DNA of 64,000 nt from Isoetes taiwanensis. Lineage: Eukaryota > Streptophyta > Lycopodiopsida > Isoetales > Isoetaceae. A program made the translations under genes and the position numbers. The notes beneath the pieces are model-generated. The model saw nothing but the letters and a program-made list of their open reading frames with translations. It was not told the DNA's origin and made no database searches. Positions 36,240-49,635 of the stretch are shown in pieces; position 1 is the first letter of the stretch; the number at the start of each line of letters is the position of its first letter. Where the stretch lies: assembly GCA_021234155.1 (NCBI GenBank), contig JAJEKV010000046.1:10554818-10618817 (forward strand). Reading direction: 5' to 3'.

Positions 36240-38698
36240 TGTTGCCCTGCTATGGCAACATGGCAAGGTGCCATCAAATCTTATTCATATTGCAGAAGAA
36301 AGAAGATACTATGTTGAAGAACCAAGTGAAGACATTGAACTGGAATCAAGGTCACACATTGAGAGGATCTAAGCATCTAGAAGTTTGAAAGACCCCTGTG
36401 AAGTTTGCAAGCTATGAAAATGGTATTTTTCTCCTTCATGTTGTCATTTCTACTCTATTCCTTCACATTGATCTCATTTCCAACATACCATTACCCTTAT
36501 TTTGTTTTTTGCATCTCCACACCCTATACCATTATTCATCTCACACATAGCCTCTTGTTCCATAGTTGACCTACCACTACCTAAGGCACAATTTCCAAGA
36601 AAGTTGTTACACCGAAGAGATTGCCTAGCATCAAATTTCATGTTACTATTCTTCACCACACCATTCCATTATCATGCACTTCACACCAAGTAGCTAAAGC
36701 TAAAAAAGCACTTTTTGCTAGCCAAAATAAAAAAAAAAAAGGGGAAAAGCTAAGCACGAATTTGCCTAGTCACCACTTCTAGGTGACATGGCATGATGGC
36801 TCGACACACATGTCATCACCTACAAAGCTACTTGGGTCCACCCATTATTTGCTACTTCCATGTGTCATCCACCAAGTTGCCACCTAAGCAACAAGTGTCC
36901 ACATCACCACATCACTCCACACCATTACATCACTCAACATCATTACATCATTCTACATCATCACATCACTTTACATCATCAAATGATGACTAGGCAAGTT
37001 TTGACCAAACCCAAAAAGTTGGTCAACCATGAGATTGAAATGCTTGGAAAATGAGCCTATTAGCCTTGTTCTTCCTCCTTGCCACCTCATTCTAAACCTA
37101 TTGCCAAAAAATCATTTTGACTAGGGGAAAAGATGGTTGCCAACCCTTAAGTGCCACATCATCATCATTTTTGCCACCTCCCCAAGTCCCATGCCTAGTC
37201 ACTCCACTTATTTTTCCCACAAAAAAATCAAAGTATTGCATTCAAAAATTTGATGATACCACCTGGTAGCCCTCATGAAATCATGCCACCTGGCACAAAC
37301 ATTTTTCAAAAAAGAGTTTATATTGACCTTCTAAATGGCTTCCTTGGGAAACGCGCCTCATTGTAAAAAATGGTAAAACCTACCTACATCTACCCCCATC
37401 TATCTACCCTCTCATCCTCTGCCAAGTGGCGTCCCCCCTGGCATGCCAAGTCGAAACACGAGCCGAGCTTGGCGTGGGAGGAGACCACGTAATCAATAAA
37501 CAGGAAAATGGATCTCTATTTATACCTTGGTCGACTTTTTCATTCCTGCCTGTGGGATAATTGTTCTTGAGAAAAACTCCGAACCCTAAAATCTAACTTG
37601 CCAAGAACCTGTTTTTTCTTCGATCGAACTAAGCAATCATTGCATTGGCTAACCATTTTGTCCTGCTGCACACAAAGAAACACCCAAACCGACCAGAATC
37701 ATAGCCAAGACTCTGAATTTGCCAAGATCCGGCCGGAAACAGAGTTTTTTAAAAAGGGGATTTGTTCGACAGAGAAATTTGTGGGCTTTTGCGCGATTCA
37801 AAGACGAAGTACCTGAAGAGTGAAGTCGGAATTGATGCTGAGAGATCCTCCTGCCTTAAGAAATCAATCCTGAGGCATATTATGATCGATTTGTATCCAA
37901 AAAATTCATGATTTGTGTATTTTAGAGATGTCCTGTTGATTGATCATCCTGATCATTAGCATGATATCAAATGTGATGACTCTGTTTCCAGTTGAATGAA
38001 AATCTGACCTTGGAAAATATCATTTGTTGCGTGTGCATTTGAATTAACTTGAAAAATAAAAAAAAAACTACATATCTGTATCTGGTTGCATTCGAGGCTC
38101 TAGTTGCATTTAGTACAATCATTTGGGAAAGGAAAAGTTAGAAAAGAAAAAAAAAGGGGAGGATCAATCTCCTAATGTTTCAAAGTCTGTCTCATTCTTT
38201 CTATAGATATTTGATGCTTAGACATGTTTTTTAAATCACACACTGATTTTTTGACCTTGAAAACAGCATGCACCTATTGTGCAGGTCCTATGTTCACTGT
38301 CAAAATTTAGTTGAATAAAAAATTCATCATCATTTTCATTTGGCAAAATTTAGTGCACTGTCCAGTCCATTGACTGGTTTCTGACTTAGTCAAGAATCAA
38401 TATTCCTCACCAACTGTGGAGATTTTTTGCACAGACTTTCTACAACACTTTTTACACATATCATGACATCATGCTATGCTTATTTGGGCTCAAAATGTCG
38501 GATGCATTGGTTTCTGTGCTTGTTTGAACAGGACTAGCTTTTTTAGCTTTAGGGAAACTAGTGAAATCTTGTTTTCTAGAGGTCTAAACACAGATATCCC
38601 AGCACAGAGTGATCACCTCAAGTGATCTGGAGGTCCTAGACCAAGACTATTACTTCTTTGACCTGAGGTTGGTGGTTTAGCCAGGTTTGCCATCAACA
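36240..38698 (+). repeat. B 3' LTR
   Basis: About 2.46 kb. It starts with the palindrome TGTTGCCCTGCTATGGCAAC followed by A, and ends GCCATCAACA. It includes a CATCA-rich stretch at about 36,900-36,985 and a TATA-like CTATTTATA at 37,516-37,524. GTCTC follows at 38,699. Confidence 0.88.
37516..37524 (+). promoter_or_regulatory. candidate TATA box, B 3' LTR
   Basis: Same CTATTTATA-CCTTGG word as in the 5' LTR at 28,693, about 1.28 kb into the LTR. In a 3' LTR such a promoter could read outward into neighbouring DNA. Confidence 0.4.
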
Positions 38699-39404
38699 GT
38701 CTCTGATATTTTTCTTAGCAATTATTGCCACAAAATATTCTACAGAAAAATCCTTGAGTGTTTTTAGCACCTTTGGCCTACCTGTCACCTATTCTTGGGG
38801 CTTATGAGAACCAAAGGAGTTGAAATCATCCAAAAATACTACGTGTAGCTCAAATTATAAAAAATTGCTCTCTGTTTTGAACAGTTTTGACTGTATTTTG
38901 CCAAATCCAGCCATAAAAAATACCTTTAGGTATCTAAATGGGAATCTGATCACTTGCCTCTCTTCCTCATCACCATTACAACATACTTGCTTTGAAAATC
39001 TTCAAAAATACGCTTGGCAACTCCAAATCCCATTTTCTGATCACTGTCTTCCATGTTTGACTGCTATTGACCAAATTTTGACCTCACTTTGAGCTTGAAT
39101 AACTCCTAAACTAAGTCTCTGACTTAGTCAGAGGTTTTACCATTGGCTACTTACAACTTTTTTGACCAAGTCTATAGTGTTTGACCCGAGAAATCAACCT
39201 ATACCTTATCACCACAACTGTTTTGGTAGAGGCGCCAGTTTTTGGAAATGGGAAAGGTATAGAACTTCAAACTTTGTGCTCTTCTCTAAACTTATCTTGC
39301 ATAGACTGATCACCTTAAGTGATCTGGAGGTTCTAACCCCAATTTGAGTGAAAACTCAGATTGGTTCCTTGTGGTTGACCTTTTAGCCAGGTTTAGGGTC
39401 AACA
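38699..39404 (+). repeat. A2 3' LTR, second part
   Basis: Starts with the right GTCTC copy of B's TSD and continues the family A LTR (GATATTTTTCTTAGCAATTA, then CACAAAATATTCTA), the AAGTGATCTGGAGGTTCTAA block at about 39,315, and the end AGGTTTAGGGTCAACA at 39,404. Confidence 0.82.
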
Positions 39405-40577
39405 GTCCTTTGCATTGTTCATACCTCTTGTGTGTATAGCCATGATTTCCTCGTGTTCTTCAATTTTCTGCACAAATCTGACAGAAGCACTTTGGTCATT
39501 GGCTTTAGATTTTTCTTGTCTAGCAAAATATTCTTTTACACTGCATCTATCTTCATAGTGACCTACCGCTTTGCAAAATCCACAAACAGGGCATTCCTTA
39601 CCAAAATGCCCTCTTTTACCACATTTTGTGCAAGGCCTATACCAACAATAATAAGATGAGTGAGTGTTTCTCGAATAGTGAGCACAAGGGGGATATATTC
39701 TTTTCTCAGGTCTAGATCTTTTCATTTCTTGAAGTTGTTTGGTCACCTCAATTAGAGCCTCAGATACTTTGGTTATCTTAGCTCTCACATCAGCCACAGG
39801 ACCTTCTGCATCCTCCATTTTTGCCTTCTTCTTTTCTTTTTGAATAGCATAGACTGGCACAGGTCCTTGTCCCATATATTCCTGCTCATAATCTGGAAAG
39901 AAAGGATCATGGGGTGAGTGCAAATCATCAGGAAGATAGGAAATCATATCTGCAATCTCAGTAGCTTTTGTAAAAGCCTTATGTATTGTGTCAAACCCTT
40001 CTTGCTTCTGAATTTTGAGCATCTTCCTATGTACTCTTGGTCTGCTGCTCAAACCTCTGATAAATGATGCTACAAGATATAAGGTGTGGTTGGGAACCTG
40101 ATTGATTTGACATTTAACAAGATATAGATTGAATCATTCCACATATTGATGCACACTCTCACTATGTTTCATATGAAAGGTTTGCAATTCAAAAATCAAA
40201 TCTTGAGGATCTAGCAGCTTACCAAATCTTGCCAAGAATTTCTTGACTAATTCATCCCATGAGTTAGCTTCTAGACTCATAATATATTCTAGCCAAACTC
40301 TAACCTCATCATTTTTGAAACACTTGTTGAACTCAGAAAACTTACAACCTTTCTTGTGTCCATATTCCTGATTGCACTCCTCAAAAGTTTTCAGAAAATT
40401 GTTAGCATTCATGCTCGGATCAAAAGTAGGAACAAGAATTGGCATGTTCAGCTCAAAGTAATGGCAAGACATACCTGTGTTTGCTTGTATACTTACTCCT
40501 GGTGCTGCAGCAGAGGGTTCACGATTCTCCTGGGCTTCAGCATACTCAGATGTTTCATTAGTTCTCCTGGGAGCCAT
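39405..40577 (-). pseudogene. gag of a family C retrotransposon, cut by A2
   Basis: Translation on the minus strand starts MAPRRTNE at 40,577, 43 bp inside the LTR C edge. The N-terminal half is open to 40,134 with the gag core (PTFDPSMNANNFLKTFEE, KKGCKFSEFNKCFKNDE, SWDELVKKFLARFGKL, HQYVE). A frameshift or stop near 40,100 is followed by a second open part, 40,052-39,405. This carries TEIADMISYLPDD, PVPVYAIQKEKKK, a coiled-coil-like KITKVSEALIEVTKQLQE and two zinc-knuckle boxes (CTKCGKRGHFGKEC and CGFCKAVGHYEDRC). The end is abrupt where A2 was inserted. This is the best-preserved gag here, with cleaner sequence than the copies at 14-24 kb. Confidence 0.82.
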
Positions 40578-40619
40578 GAGTTCAAATTCCAGGAAAATAT
40601 CTCGGTAGAACCTCCAAAA

Positions 40620-42743
40620 TGTTGAAGGTGTTCCTGGCAAAACCTTCAACCTCAGTGGTTTAGGAACCTCCAGGTTGCTTAAGGCAACCAATCTATGTGA
40701 AAAAATTCCAAATAGAAAGCTCAAATATCAATCGTCTATCACTTTCCCAAAAGAGAAAAAAGTTTGTCTTGCAAGAAAATATGCCAAATGCAAACAAGCA
40801 AGGTTCTGCTTATGATTTTTGGTGTCAAAGACACGCAAGATCCTGAGGAATGTTGGACAAAAAGTCAGACAGATTTTGATCGGTGCAAATCACTCAAAAA
40901 TGTAGTCCTGACCAGATCAAAATTTGGTCAATATCCCTGGCAGAGAGTGGATTTTTGTAACTCCAAAAAGGTAGCTCTTTTTTGTGATTTGATGCTTGGA
41001 TCTTTTATTACTATGTCTGCACACAATGGTCAAGTACTCTTTTTGCAAAGAAATATGCAGATTATCCTGGAAATTTAAGTTTAGATCTGACAGACAGTTA
41101 CAGGCTATGAACAACAGGCTAAACTTGGGCTAATTGATGCTTGAGAGTTCTTCTTTTTTGTTTTTGGACCAAATCCCAATGCTATCTATGCTTTGCAGAT
41201 GAAAGGATGCAAGTTACCCTATGAAAATGCAATTAAAGACTAGTATGAGTAGAATCCTAGCCTAAATTATGCAAACAGAGATCTCTATCAAAGGGATGAG
41301 TAAGCATTTTAATCATCATCCACCTATTTTGTGTATGCTCATTTGCAACTATTTTTGCAATACTTCTCATGCCTAAATGCAAAGATCAACTGTCAGATTT
41401 TTTATGATGCAGAACACAATGTCAAAAGAAATCATTCACAAATCTTCTCCCAAGGGTCGGATTTTCATTCACTTAAGAATCACATAGCAAACAAAGATAA
41501 TCCCAAGCTCTAAGTCTTGGGCACATGATGAAATCACGTATTCAGTCAGATAATTCACAGAAAATATCAGAAATTCGTGCATAATCTGTCGTGTGAAAGG
41601 CAAATTCAAGCTAAAACCATCTCAACCGGTCTTTACTCAAAGAACCTTGATCAGTCTTTTGCTTCAAAGCTCTCAAAAATCTCTGAGCATTTTTTTCCCT
41701 TTTTAAAACCCTCTGTTCCGTCCTATTCTTGGCACATCCGGGCCGAATCTTTGTTTTTTAGTTAACTTAACGAGTTCTTGGTGCCATGTGGTCCAATCCG
41801 AAGTCTCTAGACCATGATTAATTAGTTGGTTCGGGTTGATTTGCCGGATCTTGGCGTAGCAGGGCATCTAGGGTTCTTGGCAAAATAGTTCGACATATCC
41901 CACAACAATGTTTCAAAAAAAGTGGCTAAGGTATATAAGGCCCAAAAAATGCATTATTATTAATTCAGACGTGCTATGCCCAGGTGGGATTCGGTACCTC
42001 CACCGCCCCAGCCCACATGCCCGTGTACCGCGGGGGAGGGTGATAGGAATTTTTTTTTTGCAAACCATGGAGCCTGGCACATTTCCCAATAAACCCAATA
42101 TGAAGGCCTAAATGGACACTTTTTTGAAAATTCTTTTTGCAAAAATAATATTTTTTGATGCCCTCCATGATGGTGCAATCTTTTTTGCAAAACTAGACTT
42201 TTTATTTTTTTGGCTCAAAGAGGGTATGGGAATAGTGAGGTGGCAAGTAAGCAAGATGAGTTGGCAAGATGATGCTGACATGGCAAAAGGGGTGATGAGG
42301 CGTCAAACAACTTGGCAAGGTATATTTTTTCTAGTCAAAACATGTGATGGAGGTGATGAATGTGACACGTGGGTGATGATGTGGAAGTGTTGGTGATGAT
42401 GTGGCAAGACAACATGTCACTTTTATGATCTTAAACAGCTTATTTTGAGGAGTCTTTGAAAAGAATGGAATTTTCAATAAGGTGACGTGTGTGATGTGAC
42501 ATGGCAACGAAGATGATGTGTGTGATGACTTGGCTATTTTCAAGTGATGACATGGGTCAATTTAATGCTAATGCATATAAATTGCATTCTTTAGGCAAAT
42601 CTTTGACTTTTGTTGCTTCCCTTAGGAATTTTGCACTTTCTCTCGCCATTTGACTTCTAGAGAGAGAATTTTGATCCCAAATAGATCATGGGTGAATAAC
42701 ATATGAAAGAGAAGTTTTGACTAGAAAAAATCTCCTAAGCCAA
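40620..42743 (-). mobile_element. family C 5' LTR (minus), outer end cut off
   Basis: The LTR's 3' edge is TGTTGAAGGTGTTCCTGG on the plus strand at 40,620. The complement of the primer-binding site (TCTCGGTAGAACCTCCA at 40,601-40,617) lies 3 nt away, so this is the 5' LTR for the gag at 39,405-40,577. The inner half matches 4,080-5,343 reversed, and the outer half (41,930-42,743) matches 6,180-7,040. It ends at 42,743, where a family A LTR begins. Length is at least 2.1 kb. Confidence 0.75.
41931..41940 (-). promoter_or_regulatory. candidate TATA box, family C LTR
   Basis: Minus-strand CCTTATATAC. It lies about 1.3 kb upstream of the LTR C inner edge, at the border between the CA-rich upstream half and the transcribed half, in a place equivalent to 4,045. 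Confidence 0.4.
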
Positions 42744-44492
42744 TGTTGACCCTCAACCTGGCCTAGAGAGTCAAACACAAGAAGCCAACTTGAATGTTCA
42801 CTCAAGTTGGGGTTAGAACCTCCTAAGCCATCATGTTAAGGTGATCAATCTACACAAGAATTTTCCAAAGAAAAACTGAATCATAGAGTTTTCATACCTT
42901 TCCCAATTCGGATTTTGGACTCCTTGCTCAAATCATCACGGATCTCGTATGCAGATTGATTTCTAAGGTCGAGGATGAGCGGTGACTTACTCAGAAAATT
43001 GTAGGCAAGCAAAGGTAAAGATCTTGACCAAGTCTCGAGGCTTGATCTGTGAGATATTCGATCTCAAAGTTGGGTCAATTTTGGTCAATACCGGTCAATG
43101 TAGCAAACAGAACTCAGAGTTTTGTAACTTGAGTTGTAGATTGAATTTTAAGGAAATTTCAAGACTAGGATGCTCTATAGACTTCAAAGGTAAGGTGCAT
43201 GCTGCCAAATCAAAATTTGAATCTCTAAAACTATTTTTTTGGCACTGTTTTGTGGATATCAGTCTGGATTTGTATCAGACAGAATGCAAAAAATGGTAAC
43301 TCGAGTTTGAGATGGATTTTTTTTGAAATTTTTGTGCACACAGGTGCAAATAAGATGGGATATGAAGTGCAAATGGTTTAATGCAAGAAAAAGTAGGGGA
43401 ATTCTTTTCTGTAAAAATGTTTGTGACACAAGAATGCTAAAGGATCATGACAGTAGACTTTTTGAATACTTGGCAATCAATTTTCATTGATATGAAGGTA
43501 ATACAAGGTGAATAAGGATTTAGGAACATATATCAGTCAATAATGTAGCTTAGGAGGTCAATAATAATATCAATCAATAGTATCAGTCCAATCTTCTCAG
43601 ATTAAACTGTGGAACACTCAGAAACTTCAAAAACATCTTCAGATCATGCTCAGCATGTATCAATGTCGAGGTTTGATGCGTCTGGGCCTTCAAAAATTCT
43701 CTGTGTCGATCACCCCAGTTATATTTTCAAATTTTTATGGATCCAGAATCTTAGGCTTTGATTATGGGTTTGTTTGGTAGCTAACAGGCGGGAAGAGAAG
43801 ATTCGGGAGGAATTTAAGGCAGAAACAGAGGTTCCTGGCCGATTCGAAGGAGTTTTCTAATTTTAGGGTTCGTGGAGGGAATCTCGCGAGCATCTTTCGA
43901 GTATTTTTGGAGATTCCGGCCTTTTAAAAATTAAATTTTCAATGGTGTAAGTGGGAAAAATGACCCTTTGGTTTTTTGGGATCTCCTAGGAATCTTTGAG
44001 GATGCCCTCCAAAAGTTTGGGAGCATATCTGGCCTTGCCACGTGGCATATGGCATCCTTATGGCATCTAGAGTGATACCTAGGTTATTCACCTAGGGTTT
44101 TGACATAGAATTTATTTTTCAAAGGAAAAGGCAAAAAGTGGGGAGGCATATGAAATAGAAAGGAATTTGTGGTAGAATGAGAGTGTGGTTGAGGCATCAA
44201 GGCAAAAATGAGAGGGGGCATGGAGAAATGTAAAGAGGAATAATTTAGGAGCAAAAGATTCTAGTTTACTATGGGGTCTTCCAAACTCTAGCTTCCAATC
44301 TTCAAAAAGGTATCTTCCAAACTTCTTATCCAAAACCTTATAAGCATCCTTTGACCTCAAATGGAGCATTTCTTATGAAAGTTGACCTTGAGGATAAAGA
44401 TCCCTTGACCTTCACAACAATGTTGACTACCAAGTCTCCCTATCTTTAGCAAACAAACCAATCAATTAGTATGTTGCCCTTTGGGGGCAACA
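42744..44492 (-). mobile_element. isolated family A LTR (minus)
   Basis: Plus-strand start TGTTGACCCTCAACCTGGCC and end GTTGCCC...GGGGGCAACA at 44,492. It shares nearly all blocks with the A1 LTR at 50,322-52,208 in reverse (for example GGCAATCAATTTTCATTGAT, CATGCTCAGCATGTATCAA, CTATGGGGTCTTCCAAAC). Neither side has a primer-binding site or internal region in the right orientation, so it looks like a solo LTR. The flanks GCCAA and GATAG do not match, so no TSD supports a simple origin. Confidence 0.75.
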
Positions 44493-44630
44493 GATAGATA
44501 AGAAGGCTCCAATGATCTTGAAATCTTTCTGAAACATGAAAATTAACCCTATTGGAATAGTCAGTAATGTGCCTATTGATGTTGAAGGTATAATTGTTGC
44601 AGCTATTGTAACCTTTTTACCCCAAGTTAG
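44493..44630 (+). pseudogene. gypsy protease fragment
   Basis: The plus strand encodes a short run closely resembling the protease stretch of A1 and B: NPIGIVSNVPIDVEGIIVAA (44,549-44,608). The upstream words (LEIFLKHEN) may correspond to RSFYNAK. The catalytic motif and the rest of pol are absent. Confidence 0.55.
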
Positions 44631-47229
44631 TCTAAATAGGAAGTAGAAAAGCAAGTGCAATATTAAGAGCTAATAGCCAAATGAGAGCTTCAATCCCTGG
44701 ATCGGCCATAAATCAATATGCTTCAAACTGTTAAATACCACTACACCTGATAATGGTTAACCGAAATATTATTCAAACATGGGCTTCTAAACTCAGATTT
44801 ACAATAAGTAATAGTTAAGGAGAGCATGTGACCCGTTAGAATTCCTATTGCATAACATGTTAATAAAGTCTACATGTTATATAAATCAGGTGACAGTTTA
44901 TTCTAAGCACTCAGGTATTGTATTCACATTATCTGTTATGCATCAAGCCACAGCAACAAGCTATACTTAAATCTTTTATTTCCCTAGAATGCATTTCAAA
45001 CCTGATTGTCCTCGAGTTCACAATGAAGCTCTTCATCTCCTTGTGTTTCTGGAACCATTTTTCTGGAGGTGTAGATCCTGATCCTTGATTATAAGTACCA
45101 GCACCTTGATCATTTTGCCCAGAGCAGGGCACTTTTGCTCAGCACTATTTCTGCTCTTCCACGTCAAGTTTCCTTGACTCAGTGTGTTATAGACGACCTT
45201 GGAACCAAATAAAAGCCATTCTTCTTCTGGAATGGACTTATTCAGAATCGATTTCATCATAATATTTATCTTCCATAATTTCCAATAAATGCATACATTA
45301 TACAACCTATCTTATTTACCCTGGATATACCATTCAAAGATGCGCAATCCAGTACCATCATTGAATTAGGCCTTAATGCTCTTCATACTCGTAGTTCTAA
45401 ATACTGTCTACAATTCTAATCTTACATTTTCGCATAGGAAAGTAGGTAAGATCTTAAAAGCCTGGAGCTAACCTGTCATGAATACAAAGCAAAGGCACCT
45501 GCAACTCTTGCTCAACTTGTGTCTAGGACACAGATCTGACACAGCCTATTAGAATTAGCTCGTCTTTTTAGCCGTGGATCAAAATCTGATATATAGCATT
45601 TCCATTATGCTATTAATACCTTAGAATATTTCTAAAGATAAGCCCATTTGCCTTGAAATATTTCGTACATAAAAGTCATGGTCACCCTTATATTTGGTTT
45701 CATGCCAAATCTCTCAAGTCTAGAACATTCATATGTATTCTAGATACACATACAAATTCAACATTGATATTAAAAAAAAAAAAAAGGCAAAGCTATTTGG
45801 TTGGCAGAGTTCTCTTTTAAAAGCCTTGAGTTGGCTTTCATGTGCCTACATTAACTGCAATTGTTGCCTACTCTGGAGGCTTCAAGTCCTGGCTTATTAT
45901 TAAGCTAAAATCTTACAAGGCCATTTTCCCCCTATTTTTTCCCCTGAATGTCACCATTTACTATTCTTATTATTTGAAACTGGTTTATTTTGCAAGTTTA
46001 GTGAATGTCTCCATTTACTATTTGAAACTGGGTTTATTTTGCAAGTTTAGTTAGATCCACATAGCTGGCACCAGATTGTTCATCCTTGGATTCATAACAC
46101 ATGAACCTGTTGTAAAGGAATTTGCCATATCAAATTGCTTCAAGCAGCAAGAAGTTAGTTTGCAGAAAACAAACTTGGGTTAAAGGAAGATGTAGCGCTG
46201 GGATTGTTTGTGGGATCAAAGAATCAGATGTTTGAGCTTCCGTCTACCACAAATACTATGCGAAATCCTAGATTGCTTGTGAGCTAGTAGAAGCCTTCCA
46301 GGTGCAGAGCTCTGACGTTGCCACTTTCCAAGGTTTTGCGAGAAATAGGGCATAAGAAATAGGGCATTTTACTCCACAAAACAATCTGCAAGGTAAAGTT
46401 CCCAGTTTTCTTGAATCGCTGGAATGACCAGGAGGCGAGGCGGTAAAGTGAGTTTTTTGTTGCAAATCCGGAGCTTCCGAGTAAGATTCAACACGGAGAG
46501 GAGGACAAAGTCCAGCATCTGCGACCTGCCTCGATTCAATAGGGGGATATAACACCTGCCTCTAGTGCAATATAAGATTCAACAGTGGATTATAAGACTC
46601 AAGAGCAACTGGATTGAATATAGCGCATAGATTATTTCAAACCCCAATATTGAATAGAGCGCAAGAGGCTCTCGAAGCATCTGCTCTCGATTCAACAGCG
46701 GTAGCCTTACCTTTTGCACCAGACCCAGCACCCCAGGTTTTCAAGAGGCCCTTCGACGAATCAGGCTGGGTTTTCTAAATCTTGAAGCCATAGATCTGCG
46801 GACAAAATAAAGCAGAAGATATTTCCCAATTTCTTCTCTTCTATGCGATGCCCCCCCTGAAAATCCAAGGATGCAAACACCAATACTTACAACGCCTTTG
46901 CAGTCCACGGACTTTGGGAATTTCTAACATGAAATTATCACAACGTATCAGATAGCAAATAATGGATGTGGGCAACAAAAACCAGATGGTGATTTCAGTG
47001 TGGGCAAGAAGGCACTGCCCAGAAAAAGATTGCATGTATTTAAACCTGTCCATATAATTCAGGTATTTGAAAATTAAAATGGTCATATAAATGACCCAAG
47101 AACAAGCAAGCAAAGGTTCTCAGGATGATCATTTAAGTCATTAATCACGTGACTTGCCCACAATAATACATTAAAATCGTCCCTTCGATCACTCTAATAG
47201 TTGGATCATGTGAGTGTTTTGTCATGGCC
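44631..47229. other. intergenic region downstream of the CDK gene
   Basis: No gene was identified with confidence. On the minus strand 44,990-45,130 encodes a hydrophilic exon-like stretch (GQNDQGAGTYNQGSGSTPPE, then KWFQKHKEM) that I do not recognise and that could be part of a gene or a chance frame. An A15 run occurs at about 45,771. Most of the remainder is AT-rich and shows no family A-C repeat similarity, so it is likely ordinary intergenic DNA next to the CDK gene. Confidence 0.4.
45946..46049 (+). repeat. short tandem duplication
   Basis: GAATGTCACCATTTACTATT at 45,946 and GAATGTCTCCATTTACTATT at 46,003 start two adjacent copies of about 50 bp, each ending in TTTATTTTGCAAGTTTA. The first copy has an extra TCTTATTA. 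Confidence 0.75.
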
Positions 47230-48810
<1,581 letters not shown>

Positions 48811-49335
48811 CGTTCTAGATCTACGGCCGGAGACAAAATGAAATCACAGAAACGGCATTTGCAAGAGAATGTTAGGGCAATAAAAGGCGGTGATGCAAAT
48901 GCTATATTTTGAAATAAGGGAAATGACCGTTTTATGCAGCCGTTCGAAGAATCTTACATGGAATATCCTTTAACGGCTTTCGCTGTAAAGTGGGAACCGC
49001 TCTTGTTTCAAACTATGGTAGTAAATAAAAAGGTTATTAAAAACTCGGATTTTTCTTTGGACAACTTTATGACCTAAACGGCAGGCTTTCTAATCCAAGC
49101 CATCGTCACCATCCATTTCAGCCTCGTGACAAGGCACAATAGGCAGTTGGGAACCTGATAAGCATAGGTGCGTTAATTTTCTAGTTTGATTTTTGGTCTA
49201 GATGTTGATAATCGCCACTGTCTGCCTTAGTTTCAGCAATGGAACCTGATAATGTAGCCTTGGATGCTAATAATCTAGGCTAGATATGATAAACCAGATG
49301 TGGAATGATAGAAGCTGGCCTGCCAGTTAAAGGGG
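48811..49335 (-). promoter_or_regulatory. CDKB 5' flank (promoter and 5' UTR region)
   Basis: AT-rich sequence upstream of the kinase start, with no repeat similarity found. GCAACGGTTTTG-like mitosis-specific activator (AACGG core) words may be present: AACGGC occurs at 48,852-48,857, 48,972-48,977 and 49,077-49,082 on the plus strand. MSA elements with an AACGG core are known in plant G2/M genes, but these matches are short and could be chance. Confidence 0.3.
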
Positions 49336-49475
49336 TTCACCTCCCCTGCTCGCCCATTACCTCAGATAAATAGGCTCGCCCGTTTATCTGAGGTAATGGG
49401 TTCACAAGGGAGGTGAACACCTTCTCCTCCAGGCTCGCCCGTTTATCTGAGGTAATGGGTTCACAAGGGAGGTGA
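49336..49475. repeat. hairpin plus 45-bp direct repeat upstream of CDKB
   Basis: Two identical 45-bp copies (49,372-49,416 and 49,431-49,475) start AGGCTCGCCCGTTTATCTGA. Just left of them, 49,336-49,370 is an inverted partial copy, pairing with 49,383-49,417 around a loop of about 12 bp. No open frame is conserved. It could be the remnant of a small inverted-repeat transposon or a fold-back arrangement. Confidence 0.85.
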
Positions 49476-49635
49476 GCGCCTTCTCCCACTTTGTTTTTTG
49501 GGAGGGCAACCCGGCAAACCCCTGTTTCATGTTTAAAGGTCAAGATTTTGGTATATTTCATAAATAAACTCAGAACCAATTTTATACAAGTCACGTGCTA
49601 GTTGTTTTATTTTGGCCTTTGCATATTTGGTTTTT

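Larger units (their letters stand above)
27435..38698 (+). mobile_element. full-length Ty3/gypsy retrotransposon B (11.3 kb, TSD GTCTC)
   Basis: GTCTC at 27,430-27,434 and at 38,699-38,703 flank two similar long terminal repeats (27,435-29,867 and 36,240-38,698). After the 5' LTR comes a primer-binding site at 29,871 (TGGAGGTCCTAACCAAGAT, 3 nt from the LTR). Then follow gag, protease, extra RNase H, RT, gypsy RNase H and integrase, all on the plus strand. It is inserted in the 3' LTR of A2, so it is younger than A2. Some frames (RT, 180 codons at 32,612-33,154) are still open, but others carry indels, so it is probably not autonomous as assembled. Confidence 0.88.
21060..39404 (+). mobile_element. 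Ty3/gypsy LTR retrotransposon A2 (plus), 5'-truncated, split by element B
   Basis: Plus-strand order is gag, protease, extra RNase H, reverse transcriptase, gypsy RNase H, integrase, non-coding tail, 3' LTR. The 5' LTR and start of gag are missing. The 3' LTR runs 26,265-27,434, is interrupted by element B (27,435-38,698), and resumes after B's TSD copy to end at 39,404 with GGGTCAACA. The two LTR halves rejoin to about 1.87 kb, the family A length, and the junction matches the uninterrupted A3 LTR. The right edge cuts into a minus-strand family C gag. Confidence 0.8.

Noticed and set aside
36900-36990. CATCA-rich stretch as a possible satellite or CRISPR-like array
   Set aside because: Short, irregular low-complexity DNA present in both B LTRs; no regular spacers.
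49372-49475. CRISPR or tRNA-like repeats
   Set aside because: Only two direct copies and one inverted arm; no cloverleaf and no array; a plant nuclear context.
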